Below are positions 7,306 to 16,428 of a DNA stretch of 64,000 bases, in pieces (position 1 is the first letter of the stretch; each line of letters starts with the position of its first letter). The position numbers were made by a program, and so were the translations under genes. The stretch comes from Abyssibacter profundi. GTDB lineage: Bacteria > Pseudomonadota > Gammaproteobacteria > Nevskiales > OUC007. Location of the stretch: the NCBI RefSeq assembly GCF_003151135.1, contig NZ_QEQK01000014.1, positions 1 through 64,000 of the forward strand, written 5' to 3'. The notes beneath the pieces were generated by a model. That model searched no databases. It was not told the DNA's origin and saw only the letters and a program-made list of their open reading frames with translations.

Positions 7306-9576
7306 ATGATGCGAGTGTTATTCGCGCTGCTACTGGGCAGCGTGTTCATGGTGGCCTGCTCAGGCGACTACAGCGGGGGCGATGGGGCAACGGCCCCCGG
7401 AGCAGGTGCCGGTGGGGGTGGCGAGGATGTGCCGCTGAACCTGGCGGGACGTGATCAATACCTTGCCCAATGCGCATCCTGTCATGGCGGCGACGGACAG
7501 GGCACGCCGTCCGGGCCCACACTGGTGGGCTGTGCGACCTGTGGCAGCGTGGACTCGCTTGCCAGCCGGATCGGCAACACCATGCCGCTGGCCGATCCTG
7601 CGCTGTGCGGGGACGCCTGCGCCACGAACACGGCGGAGTACGTTCTCGCCGCGTTCAATACCGCATTCGACGATACCGCCGCGAAGGCGGTGCTGGCGGA
7701 AATCGTACCGGCCGACCCGGTGGTCACCCTACGCAAGGCCACCCTGAATCTGGCCGGTCGTCTGCCGACCGCCGCTGAGATTCACAATGTCGAGACGGGC
7801 GGTGAGGCCGAGTTGGTCCAGGTGCTCGACGTGCTCATGCGTGAGGATGCGTTCTACCAGCGGCTGATCGAGATCTACAACGACGACCTGCTGCAAAACA
7901 AATACCTGGGCGGCGAGAACGCCGTGAACCTGTTGCGGGCCAGCGATTTTCCACAACGTCGCTGGTATCGGGACCTGGGTCTGGACACCGAAGACAGCGA
8001 CCAGCGGGCCTTGTTCGACTATCTCAAGGCCCAGACCAACGACGCCGTGGCCCAGGAGGCGCTGCGTCTGGTCGAGTACATCGTGCGCAACCACCGGCCG
8101 GTGACCGAACTGCTGACCGCCGACTATATGGTCGCGAACTACTACTCGGCGCGTGCCTACGGTGCGGAGCATCAGCAGGCCTGGCGCCGGCTGCCGGAGC
8201 CGCCGTTCCCCGAGTATCCCTACGACCCTGATGATTACCGGCCGATCCGCATCGCCAATGCCGACTACGGTGAGATTCCGCATGCCGGTGTGCTGACCTC
8301 GGCCATGTTCCTGAATCGGTTCCCGACCACCGAGACGAATCGCAACCGCCACCGGTCGCGCATGGTGCACGCCCTGTTCCTGGATACCGATGTGTTGCAG
8401 CTGTCTGGGGTGCGCCCCGGTGAGGCGGTGGACCTGGACAGTGCCACCCCCACATTGGACAACCCCGCCTGTTCGGTTTGCCATACGGTGGTGGACCCCG
8501 TGGCTGCGGTTTTCCAAAACTGGAATTCGCGTGGGCAGTACCAGCCGAGCCGGCTGAATGGTGGCTGGCATTCCGACATGGAAGCCCGCGGTTTTAACGG
8601 CGCGGCCATGCCGCTGGCCGGCAACGTCGACCGGTCGGTGGCGTGGCTAGGTGAGGTCATGGTGCAGGACCCTCGATTCGCTCGGTCGGTGGTCAAGCGT
8701 CTGTTCCGCGGGCTGACCGGCCAGGTGCCGTTGCCGGTGCCGGCGGCCGATGTGCCTGCCGATGCCCCCGAACGGCTGGCCTATCAGGCCCAGACCGTCC
8801 ATTTCAACGCGCTGCGTGATGCCCTGATTGCCGCTGACTACCGCATCGAACCGGTGATACGCGGGATCGTGCTGGGCCCTTATTTTCGCGCGGATGCGAT
8901 CCGGTCCGATGCGGCCTCGACGGTTGCGGTCCATCAGCACAGTGGCAGCGAGCGGCTGCTGACACCCGAAATGCTGCATCGGAAGATCGAGGCAACGCTG
9001 GGACTGGCCTGGGAGCGCTGGGGGCACCCCCGCCTGACCAGTCGGCGCGGCGACAGTCTGGCGGTTCTCTACGGCGGCATCGACTCGGACAATGTCATTA
9101 CCCGCATCGTCGAGCCCAATGGGCTGATGGCCTCGCTGCAACAGCGCATGGCGCATGAAATGGCCTGTGCGGTGACCGCACGCGACTTTTTCAGGGCGCG
9201 GGAGCAACGACGGTTGTTCTTGCACGTCGATCATGAGGACAGCCTGCTGGACGAGGCGGGCAGCATCGATCCGATCGTTCGCCCGCGGGTGGAGCAGACG
9301 TTGCAGCATTTGTTCTGGTCGCTGCTGGGTCTGCAGCTGGACCCGGGGGATCAGGAGATCCAGCGGGTGCTGAACCTGATGGTCGAGGTGCAGTCACTGG
9401 GGCGGTCGGAGTACGACGACCGTATCAACTACAGCTGTGACCTGACCCGGCATCCCGACACCGGTGAGGACCTGCCCAGCGAGGACAAGATCACCCGCGA
9501 CCCGACGTACATGCTGCGGACCTGGCAGGCGGCACTGGTCTACCTGCTCACTGACTATCGTTTCGTCTACGAATGA
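7306..9576 (+). CDS. Cytochrome c / DUF1588-like lipoprotein
   Basis: This protein has 756 residues. A signal peptide with lipobox-like FMVAC (Cys18) is followed by a Gly-rich linker and a heme-binding motif CASCH at 56-60. A second CxxCH (CSVCH, 389-393) sits in a segment resembling the DUF1588/DUF1592 proteins best known from planctomycetes and other decomposers (MFLNRFPTT, then ACSVCHTVVDPV). The start could be the first or second Met: AAGGGAG at 7295-7301 fits the second (7309) slightly better. The gene is followed 10 bases later by a DUF1501 gene, the usual partner of such proteins. The role is probably periplasmic electron transfer coupled to an uncharacterised oxidative or hydrolytic step; the substrate is unknown. 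Confidence 0.82.
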   Translation: MMRVLFALLLGSVFMVACSGDYSGGDGATAPGAGAGGGGEDVPLNLAGRDQYLAQCASCHGGDGQGTPSGPTLVGCATCGSVDSLASRIGNTMPLADPALCGDACATNTAEYVLAAFNTAFDDTAAKAVLAEIVPADPVVTLRKATLNLAGRLPTAAEIHNVETGGEAELVQVLDVLMREDAFYQRLIEIYNDDLLQNKYLGGENAVNLLRASDFPQRRWYRDLGLDTEDSDQRALFDYLKAQTNDAVAQEALRLVEYIVRNHRPVTELLTADYMVANYYSARAYGAEHQQAWRRLPEPPFPEYPYDPDDYRPIRIANADYGEIPHAGVLTSAMFLNRFPTTETNRNRHRSRMVHALFLDTDVLQLSGVRPGEAVDLDSATPTLDNPACSVCHTVVDPVAAVFQNWNSRGQYQPSRLNGGWHSDMEARGFNGAAMPLAGNVDRSVAWLGEVMVQDPRFARSVVKRLFRGLTGQVPLPVPAADVPADAPERLAYQAQTVHFNALRDALIAADYRIEPVIRGIVLGPYFRADAIRSDAASTVAVHQHSGSERLLTPEMLHRKIEATLGLAWERWGHPRLTSRRGDSLAVLYGGIDSDNVITRIVEPNGLMASLQQRMAHEMACAVTARDFFRAREQRRLFLHVDHEDSLLDEAGSIDPIVRPRVEQTLQHLFWSLLGLQLDPGDQEIQRVLNLMVEVQSLGRSEYDDRINYSCDLTRHPDTGEDLPSEDKITRDPTYMLRTWQAALVYLLTDYRFVYE

Positions 9577-9586
9577 GGCCGGCACC

Positions 9587-10906
9587 ATGAATCGACGCGA
9601 CCTCTTGCAGCTGCTGGGCTCTGCGGGCCTGGCGACCATCGCCCCGCTGGGTTCGACAGCCCGCGCCCAGTCTGCGCCCAACCGCCACTTCGTGTTCGTC
9701 AATGCCGGTGGGGGCTGGGATCCGACCAGTCTTTGCGATCCGAAGGGCCATGCGGAGCGGCCCGATGGCCGCGGCCCGGTCAATCACTATCGTGCCGACC
9801 AGATCGGTACCGTCGGTGGCACGGATCTCCGCTACGCGCCGTTCCCCGATCCCGAGTTGGCGACCTCGACCCTGCGTGACGACAACCCCATCACCAGTTT
9901 TGATGCCTTTTTTCAGGATGTCGGGCCTGAGTTGCTGGTCATCAACGGGATCGACACCGAGACCAACAATCACGACACCGGCTCCCGCACCGTTTGGAGC
10001 GGCTCGGAAGCGCAGAACCAGCCGGCGTTGGCGGCGCTGATTGCCCAGGCCCAGGCGCCCGACAGTCCGTTGGCGTTCATCAGTAATGGCGGCTACGACT
10101 ATGCCAACGGGCATATCGCGCCGACGCGACTGTCGGGCACCAGCGTGTTCCGGGAGCTGTCGCATCCGAATCGCTCGAACACGAACGACAATGCCGATCT
10201 CGCCAACGAGCAGACATATTTTTTGCCCGATGCCGTCGATGCGGCCATTGCCCGCGCCCGCGCGGATCGCATGGCGCGCCTGGCCCAGCAGTCGGCATTG
10301 CCGATGCGACGGGCGGCCGCCAATGCCCTCTTTACGGTGCAGGGCGGCGATAGCAGTCTGTCGCGCCTGATCGAATTTCTGCCCGGTGACGTCTCCAGCG
10401 GTCTACGCGGTCAGGCCGAGCTGGCCGTTGCCGCGTTCCAGGCGCAGGTCGCCGTCTGCGCCAACCTGACCACCGGCGGTTTTGATACCCACGGCAACCA
10501 TGATCGCGATGCCACCTATCGCATGGCGGTGCTGATCGATGGGGTGCATCACCTGTGGCGTAGCCTGCGTGATGCCGGCATTGCGGACCGCACGACCGTA
10601 TTGATCGGCTCGGACTTCGGCCGCACGCCGTTCTATAACGACGGCAACGGCAAGGATCACTGGAACGCCACCAGCCTGATGGCGTTTGGGGCCGGGGTGG
10701 CGGGCGGTCGAGTCGTCGGTGGGACCGACGCCAACTTCACCGAGCGGCGCATCGACCCGACCACGTTGCGGGCCACCGACGACGGTGGCCTGCGCCTGCG
10801 GTTTGCCCACGTCCACCGCGCCGCCCGGCGCCTGGCGGCTGTCGATGGCAACGCCGTCGTTCGCGCTTATCCGCTGGACGCCGAGGATCTGGACCTGTTC
10901 GGCTAA
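9587..10906 (+). CDS. Tat-exported DUF1501 protein
   Basis: This 439-residue protein starts at the ATG ten bases after the cytochrome c gene. The N-terminus is a twin-arginine signal (NRRDLLQLLG) ending near ARAQS, so the protein is exported folded. The body has DUF1501 character: an alkaline-phosphatase-superfamily-like fold with VNAGGGWDP near the start, INGIDTETNNHD, GGFDTHGNHD and IGSDFGRTPFYN, rich in Asp and His that could bind metal. DUF1501 genes nearly always follow DUF1549/DUF1553, DUF1800 or DUF1588/DUF1592 genes, and that pairing is kept here. The biochemical activity of the family is not established. Confidence 0.88.
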   Translation: MNRRDLLQLLGSAGLATIAPLGSTARAQSAPNRHFVFVNAGGGWDPTSLCDPKGHAERPDGRGPVNHYRADQIGTVGGTDLRYAPFPDPELATSTLRDDNPITSFDAFFQDVGPELLVINGIDTETNNHDTGSRTVWSGSEAQNQPALAALIAQAQAPDSPLAFISNGGYDYANGHIAPTRLSGTSVFRELSHPNRSNTNDNADLANEQTYFLPDAVDAAIARARADRMARLAQQSALPMRRAAANALFTVQGGDSSLSRLIEFLPGDVSSGLRGQAELAVAAFQAQVAVCANLTTGGFDTHGNHDRDATYRMAVLIDGVHHLWRSLRDAGIADRTTVLIGSDFGRTPFYNDGNGKDHWNATSLMAFGAGVAGGRVVGGTDANFTERRIDPTTLRATDDGGLRLRFAHVHRAARRLAAVDGNAVVRAYPLDAEDLDLFG

Positions 10907-10930
10907 GCCTGTCCGTTGCCGGGCGTGTGT

Positions 10931-13651
10931 CTAGCTGCGCGGGCCATCGCAGGCCGGCAGTGGCGTCTCGCCAGGCAGCATCCAGATCGGGCTGGAAAAG
11001 GCGATGGGTTGTCCGCTCTCGGCGTCGCGGATTCGCAGGAAGATGTAGGACTCGGCGTCCTCGACGGTCACCGATGTATTCAGCTGCGCCGTGGTCTCGA
11101 CCGCCAACACGGTATTGCCCCTCGTCACCAGTTCAATCGTAGCCGGCAGGGGCGTGCCGGCCCGTCTGACCGATGCCGTCAAGTCTAGCTGGCGACCTGC
11201 CGGACGCCGTAGCCGTGACCCCATGGGCGCGCCGTCGATGCGGAAGTCGACGCGCAAATCCCCGTAGTGCTGCGCCGTGGCGTACATGCGCCGTGCCAGC
11301 AATGCCTCCTTGAGATCGAGGCGGTCGCGTGAGCGGGCGATGAGTACGGTTTTCGGCAAGCTGCTGGCGCCCCAGTCGGTGCCGTGGTGATCTTCGGAAC
11401 TCACGGCGCCGACGTGCCAGCCCTGATCTAGGGCATGGGCGAGCCAGGAACCACCCGGCCCACCGGAATCGTACTCGGAGCCCTTTCCGAAGACTTCGAG
11501 GCCGACCGCGCGTTGATCCATGCCAGGGACATGCCGAAACCCGTTGAAGGCGTAGGCCGGGTCGCTGCCGCCGATTTCGCGGACGAAACTCTCGATGTCG
11601 TCCTCTCGCCCGGGGTGGTTAAAGCTGATCAGCGCGTCATCGCCTCCGCCAAACTGCGCCGGGTACATCAGCCATTGCCAGAAGTCGGCCATCGACACGG
11701 CGTAGCCAGGGGTGGTCTTGGCGTTGATGACGTGCTCGGAGAACAGCACGTTGATGTGCCCAAAGCGATCAGACGTCCACTCGAATCCACGAATGGCGGT
11801 GAAATCGGGCGTGGTCGCCGCGGCCACCTGCTCGGCCGTGGCCTGCCACTTGATAAAGGAATTCAGCGGGTCGTCATCATCGGCGATGACGCATTCAAGC
11901 AGCTGCTCCGAGGCGCAGTCACCGGTCACCGTTAACGGCAGGTGGGTGTTGTCCGAGTGTTCGGTGCTAATCGCAAAGTCGTATCCGCGCTCTGCAACCT
12001 GTGCAAACACGTCTGCGGGGCGGGTGTTAACGGTGCCGTCGGAGTAGCCCGTGTGCTCGTGTACGGCACCAATGTAATGCTCGAATCCACCGTCCTGATA
12101 CAACGGATTGCAGGCTGTCGCCGGGGCATCAGGTGGCAAGCGCTCCAGCAGATAGCTGGGGTCGACGAGATTGCCCAGCAGATCGGCACAGGCCTGGGTG
12201 TCCAGATTGCCGAGACAGTCCAGCAGATCGGGGTCGGTCAAGATGAGCTCGGAGAAGGGGCAACCCGGCGTGGTCGGGCCTGCCGTGCAAAGTGCGAAGT
12301 TGGCGGGGTCGAGCAGATCAGCGGCTGGGCCAAGCGGGCAGCCAGCCTGCAACGGGTCGGTCAGGCAACTCAGCGGGTCGGGGGGCGGGGCGCTGCGCCT
12401 GTTGGCCGGCAACTCGATGTCGCGGGAGGCGCTGGCCAGACCGTCGCTGGCCGAGATGCGGAAGCGGAACCGGGTCTCCGCGTCTAATGCAGGCAGGGTG
12501 ATCCCAGCCTGGGCGCTCTGGGCATCGCGAATGGCGACGGCAGGCGCTTCGCCGGGCAACTGTTCCCAGTTCAGTGTGATCGGGTCGGATTCCGGGTCGC
12601 TGACGCTGGCGGACAATACGATGTCATCGCCAGCGTAGCCGACGCTGGGGTCGGCCAGGGCCTCGTCCACGCTGGGCGCGGAGTTGGCCACCGGCAGAAC
12701 GGTGACCGTCAGCTGATCCTCACCCTGGGCACCGGCATCATCTGTGGCAACCAGTGCAAAGACCAAGGCGGTTTGATCGGCGACGGTCGGGGCCACAAAG
12801 GTCGCGGTACCTGGCCCGGTAGATTCCAGCGTGACGGCGGGCTGGTCGAACCGGGGTTGCCATTGCAGGCTTACGATACTGCCGTCCGTATCGCTGGCGC
12901 TGCCACTGAGCATGACGGTGGAGCGGGCATCAACGGTCTGATCGTCTCCGGCTTCCACCACGGGCAAGGCATTGGCCACCACATCGAAGACCTCGACATC
13001 AACGCTGTCCTGGGCCTCGAAACCGCTGGAGTCGGTCGCGCTGAACCGAAACGTCAGTCGGGCGGTGGCTTCGACCTGCGGCGCGGTGATCAGCAGTCGG
13101 TTCTGGTCGGACGACCCGGACACGACGGCCGTGGGGCCGGCGACCTGCTCCCATCGCAGTCGACGAATCGACCGTCCACCTTGCGCCGTGGCGTTGCCGA
13201 AAAGTTCCAGCGATTCGCCTTCCTCCACCTGTTGGTCGTCGCCAGCCGAAACGTTGGGAGCCTGCGTGGCATCCGACCGATCCAACACGGTCAATTCCAG
13301 CGTGCTGCTGGCGAGGGCGCCGGCGTCATCCATCGCCTCGGCCGTGATGAGCAGACTGGAGCGTGTCTGGACCTCGGGCGCCGTGAAGCGGTAGAGCGTT
13401 CCATCGGCCTCCGGTGAGACAGGGCTGGCCGTACCGCCGGTCACCTGCCAGGTCAGTGCCTCGATGCGACCGTCGATATCCGAGGCTTCGGCGCGCAGCG
13501 TGACGGCATCGCCCTCCAGGACTTCGGCGGGCCCGAACACCGCAACCCGAGGTGGTGCATTGGTCACGGCGGCCGGCTCGGGATCGCCCCCAGCACAGCC
13601 GTGGAGCAGGATGACAGCTGCAGTCAGCAGCCAAGACGGTATTTGCTTCAT
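10931..13651 (-). CDS. Lipoprotein with Ig/PKD-like repeats and a C-terminal PHP-type (DUF3604/CehA-like) metallohydrolase domain
   Basis: This 906-residue protein starts at MKQIPSW with lipobox LLHGC (Cys about 19); upstream in-frame codons lack coding character. About four Ig/PKD-like repeats follow, each beginning with a variant of PxVxAGDDQxVxxGxxVxLxGxA and containing DxDGxIxxLxWxQ (roughly residues 35-420). Next comes a Cys-rich linker (about 440-520, at least eight Cys). The catalytic region starts at VHEHTGYSDG (His531 and His533) and continues with STEHSDN, FNHPGRED and SSEDHHG, the His/Asp pattern of PHP phosphoesterase-like domains. It probably sits at the outer membrane, where the repeats hold the domain away from the surface. 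The substrate is unknown, possibly a phosphoester. The gene converges with the DUF1501 gene and diverges from the beta-helix gene. Confidence 0.87.
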   Translation of the reverse strand: MKQIPSWLLTAAVILLHGCAGGDPEPAAVTNAPPRVAVFGPAEVLEGDAVTLRAEASDIDGRIEALTWQVTGGTASPVSPEADGTLYRFTAPEVQTRSSLLITAEAMDDAGALASSTLELTVLDRSDATQAPNVSAGDDQQVEEGESLELFGNATAQGGRSIRRLRWEQVAGPTAVVSGSSDQNRLLITAPQVEATARLTFRFSATDSSGFEAQDSVDVEVFDVVANALPVVEAGDDQTVDARSTVMLSGSASDTDGSIVSLQWQPRFDQPAVTLESTGPGTATFVAPTVADQTALVFALVATDDAGAQGEDQLTVTVLPVANSAPSVDEALADPSVGYAGDDIVLSASVSDPESDPITLNWEQLPGEAPAVAIRDAQSAQAGITLPALDAETRFRFRISASDGLASASRDIELPANRRSAPPPDPLSCLTDPLQAGCPLGPAADLLDPANFALCTAGPTTPGCPFSELILTDPDLLDCLGNLDTQACADLLGNLVDPSYLLERLPPDAPATACNPLYQDGGFEHYIGAVHEHTGYSDGTVNTRPADVFAQVAERGYDFAISTEHSDNTHLPLTVTGDCASEQLLECVIADDDDPLNSFIKWQATAEQVAAATTPDFTAIRGFEWTSDRFGHINVLFSEHVINAKTTPGYAVSMADFWQWLMYPAQFGGGDDALISFNHPGREDDIESFVREIGGSDPAYAFNGFRHVPGMDQRAVGLEVFGKGSEYDSGGPGGSWLAHALDQGWHVGAVSSEDHHGTDWGASSLPKTVLIARSRDRLDLKEALLARRMYATAQHYGDLRVDFRIDGAPMGSRLRRPAGRQLDLTASVRRAGTPLPATIELVTRGNTVLAVETTAQLNTSVTVEDAESYIFLRIRDAESGQPIAFSSPIWMLPGETPLPACDGPRS

Positions 13652-13882
13652 TGTGAGGTTCCGGCCATCAAGGGAACGCCCCCTAGCGTGGCAAACACGC
13701 AGGCGGTTTTTGTTTAGCGAGAGCTTAACGCTGTTTGGTGACGGCTGGGTTGCAGGTAGCCAGAGATGCAACTTCAAGGCGCGGCCGCAGTCCGTTATCC
13801 ATACACATTGTTCCCGCCGCCCCCCTGACACTTGACGCAGGAAGCGTCACGGCCCGGGCGGGCTGGGGCGTCAGGAGGATGC

Positions 13883-14971
13883 ATGATCCGATGTCTAACC
13901 GGAGCCATTGTGCTGGCCTGTGTGCTGCCGGCATCCGCGGCCGATTGGTTTGTCAGCCCTGATGGGCCGCCTGAGGCCGAGGGCCGCTCGGTCAGTTCGC
14001 CGATGGGCAGCATTCACCGCGCGTTGGCGCGGGCGCAGCCGGGCGATACCGTTTATCTACTGCCGGGGGTGTACGAGCAGGACATCGAGACCCAGCGCGA
14101 CGGGCGGCCGGGAGCCCCCATCACAATCGCCGGTCTGCGTGACGATGACCTGAAGAATCGCCACGCGGTGGTGTTACCCGCCACCGTAAAAGGTGCCGGC
14201 CGGGCGCGGGTGGTGCAGATTCGCCACAGCTATATCCATCTGCGCGATTTCACGGTCGACGGACTCCATGGTGACCCTGCTGATCCGGACAACATTCGCG
14301 ACAAGCTGGTCTTCGTGCATAACGAGGAGCGCAAGGGCGGGCTGCGGGGCGTGCGTATCGAACGCATGATCCTCACCCACGCCGGCGGTGAGTGTCTGCG
14401 GCTGCGCCATTTCGTAACCGATAGCGAGATCGCCTACAACAGTATTAGCGACTGCGGGATGCACGACTTTCCCTTCTCGGCTGCCAGCAAGAATGGAGAG
14501 GCCATCTACGTGGGCACCTCGTTCAAGCAATGGGACGATGGCAAGAACCCGACGGATGGACCCGACGTGTCCACCCGCAATCGCATACACCACAACCTGT
14601 TGACCACGCGTGGCAATGAATGCGTGGACCTGAAGGAAGGCACCACCGGCAACGAGGTGTACGCCAATCACTGCACCGGCCAGCTCGACGCCAACTCGGC
14701 TGGCTTTAATTCTGCGGGCAACGGCAACCTGTTCCGCGACAACGTGGTGTATGGCAACGCCGGTTCAGGTTTTCGTTTTGGCAGCGATCGGTCGGGTTAC
14801 GGCATCGATAACACCGCGATCGGCAATCGGGTCATGCACAACGCCCAGTTCGGCTTCAAGATCATGGACGAGCCCCAGGCCCGTCTTTGCGGGAATGTCC
14901 TGTCCAGCAATGGGAAGGGGGCGTGGTACTCGGATCGCGATGGGCGTCACGCGCCGGGCGCGCCCTGCTAG
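13883..14971 (+). CDS. Exported right-handed parallel beta-helix protein (pectate-lyase-like fold)
   Basis: This 362-residue protein starts at an ATG four bases after AGGAGG (13873-13878). The signal peptide ends at PASA-ADW. The mature N-terminus (WFVSPDG, IHRALARAQPGDTVYLLPGVY, GAPITIAG) is typical of secreted beta-helix polysaccharide lyases and epimerases. The rest is a ladder of Asn/Gly/Val coils (NRIHHNLL, NEVYANHC, GNLFRDNVVYGNAGSGF, NTAIGNRVMHNAQFGF). I cannot identify a catalytic triad or a lyase family, so polysaccharide binding or cleavage is only likely. It is divergent from the PHP lipoprotein gene across 231 bases. Confidence 0.85.
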   Translation: MIRCLTGAIVLACVLPASAADWFVSPDGPPEAEGRSVSSPMGSIHRALARAQPGDTVYLLPGVYEQDIETQRDGRPGAPITIAGLRDDDLKNRHAVVLPATVKGAGRARVVQIRHSYIHLRDFTVDGLHGDPADPDNIRDKLVFVHNEERKGGLRGVRIERMILTHAGGECLRLRHFVTDSEIAYNSISDCGMHDFPFSAASKNGEAIYVGTSFKQWDDGKNPTDGPDVSTRNRIHHNLLTTRGNECVDLKEGTTGNEVYANHCTGQLDANSAGFNSAGNGNLFRDNVVYGNAGSGFRFGSDRSGYGIDNTAIGNRVMHNAQFGFKIMDEPQARLCGNVLSSNGKGAWYSDRDGRHAPGAPC

Positions 14972-15041
14972 CGGCGTGGAGCGCGGGGCGCCGGCTGGAT
15001 AGAATCCCGAGGGCATCGTCGCCTGCCTATCCGGATCTGCC

Positions 15042-15581
15042 GTGGCCTCTTCTTCCTGGCATCGAAACCCCGAGATGATCGTGGCGCTGTCGGCCCTCGT
15101 CGTCAGCATCTTCACCGTGGCGATTGGCGCCTACTCGGCATGGATCGATCGCAGTTACGCACGCGCCGCCGTGTGGCCCCGGCTGGAAGCCGGTCGGGGG
15201 TTCGACGGCGCCCAGTTCACCTACGTTGTTGCCAACCGTGGTACGGGGCCGGCGCTGATCCGACACGTACAGGTCGCCCTGGATGGCGAGCCGGTGGCTG
15301 ACTGGTCGGGTTTGTTCGACCGTTTGGGTACACCGCAGCGGAGCTACTTGCAATCTCAGGTGTCCGGCCGGACGTTGTCCCCCAATCAAACCGTGGAAGC
15401 GCTGCGCATCGATGACCCCAGGCTGCTCACGGCGATGGTCGAGGCCAGTGCGGCAGGCCGGTTCGATGTGCGCCTCTGTTACTGCTCGATCTACGAACAA
15501 TGCTGGGTCACCGACGGTGGCTTGCAGGCGCAGGAGGTGGCCAGTTGCACCGTCCCGGAGCACCAGCGCTTTATCCAGTAG
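15042..15581 (+). CDS. Single-helix membrane protein, candidate partner of the cyclase
   Basis: This 179-residue protein starts with GTG (15042); no strong ribosome site is visible. It has one transmembrane helix at about residues 12-33 (IVALSALVVSIFTVAIGAY), followed by a basic patch (DRSYARAAVWPR). By the positive-inside rule this puts the C-terminal domain in the cytosol. That domain looks like a beta-sandwich (FTYVVANRGTGPALI, VQVALDG) and contains CYCSIYEQC near its end. I do not recognise a named family. The cyclase gene begins 32 bases downstream, so the two are probably co-transcribed. If the pair is functional, this protein could be the membrane receptor or effector for the cyclic nucleotide, which is inference from layout. 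Confidence 0.75.
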   Translation: MASSSWHRNPEMIVALSALVVSIFTVAIGAYSAWIDRSYARAAVWPRLEAGRGFDGAQFTYVVANRGTGPALIRHVQVALDGEPVADWSGLFDRLGTPQRSYLQSQVSGRTLSPNQTVEALRIDDPRLLTAMVEASAAGRFDVRLCYCSIYEQCWVTDGGLQAQEVASCTVPEHQRFIQ

Positions 15582-15583
15582 GT

Positions 15584-15600
15584 CGGCCGTGAACCGGCCG
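15584..15600 (+). other. GC-rich hairpin just before the cyclase ribosome site
   Basis: CGGCCG (15584-15589) and CGGCCG (15595-15600) can pair around a five-base loop. It lies between the two genes and abuts the GAAGGGAG ribosome site of the cyclase gene, so it could tune translation. No T run follows, so it is not a terminator. Confidence 0.4.
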
Positions 15601-15613
15601 GAAGGGAGACACG

Positions 15614-16327
15614 ATGGAAATCTGTGAGGGCACGGTGTTCTTTGTGGACATGCGCAACTTCACCTTGTTGTGTTCGCGCATGGCCGGAAACTCGGACGAG
15701 GACCGCGTTGGGCCCTCAGGTCAGACGCAGTACGAGGAGCGGCTGAGCTTTCTCGTCAGTGAAATGACCGAGCTGTACGCGACCTGGCGAACAATCATCC
15801 GTGTGCACGTCGATGCCGGGCATATCGATCGCTATCTGTTCCAGGTGTTGGGCGACGGCGTCATGATCGCTGTCGATGGACCGCGGCATGCGCAGGTGGC
15901 GTTTAGCGCCGCCCAGGACATGGCGGCCAAGGTCCATCAGCGCTTGCGTGAATTCTCCAATCCTCGCATCGAGTCACTGGGTATTCGCCGTCGCGCAGAC
16001 TGGCTGGATTTCGGGATTGGCATCTGCTCCGGGCAGTTCGCCTACGTCAAGGTGCCGGATGGCGGTCAGGAAGATGGGGATCGCTACACCATTCTCGGAA
16101 CGGCAGCGAACTATGCCTCCCGTGTCGAAGAGGCCAATAAGGATCATTTCGATACGCGCATCACCATCGCCCAACCGACCGTTGATTTGTTATGCGCCGA
16201 CGTCGGACTGGACCCGACAGCCTACCGGGCCATCGAGGACCACTTTGGCCTGCGCTATCTCTGGAAGCATCGTATGCAGGGCGTCAAGGCCATCGGGCTC
16301 TACATCTACCCGGTCACGACTGCCTAG
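15614..16327 (+). CDS. Class III nucleotidyl cyclase (stand-alone catalytic domain)
   Basis: This 237-residue cytosolic protein starts at an ATG after GAAGGGAG. It consists of one class III cyclase homology domain. Metal-binding Asp12 lies in FFVDMRNFT, the second metal Asp81 in FQVLGDGVMIAV, and the transition-state Asn166 and Arg170 in GTAANYASRVEEA, so the core catalytic set is present. The substrate-selecting positions are unusual: Gln77 stands where adenylyl cyclases have Lys, and Thr159 where many have Asp (Thr is known in some bacterial adenylyl cyclases). An insertion of about 25 residues separates the two metal Asp residues compared with the usual spacing. No sensor domain is attached. 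The neighbouring membrane-protein gene recalls Pycsar defence pairs. ATP, GTP or a pyrimidine nucleotide could be the substrate. Confidence 0.88.
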   Translation: MEICEGTVFFVDMRNFTLLCSRMAGNSDEDRVGPSGQTQYEERLSFLVSEMTELYATWRTIIRVHVDAGHIDRYLFQVLGDGVMIAVDGPRHAQVAFSAAQDMAAKVHQRLREFSNPRIESLGIRRRADWLDFGIGICSGQFAYVKVPDGGQEDGDRYTILGTAANYASRVEEANKDHFDTRITIAQPTVDLLCADVGLDPTAYRAIEDHFGLRYLWKHRMQGVKAIGLYIYPVTTA

Positions 16328-16428
16328 GCCGCCATACGCTATCTGCAGGACGCTTTTGCCTGCCGTCTGCGGCATAGTCTTTCAGGGATTCGTCAGGGGC
16401 GGCTGCGTTCAGCAGGGGGAGATTGGGG

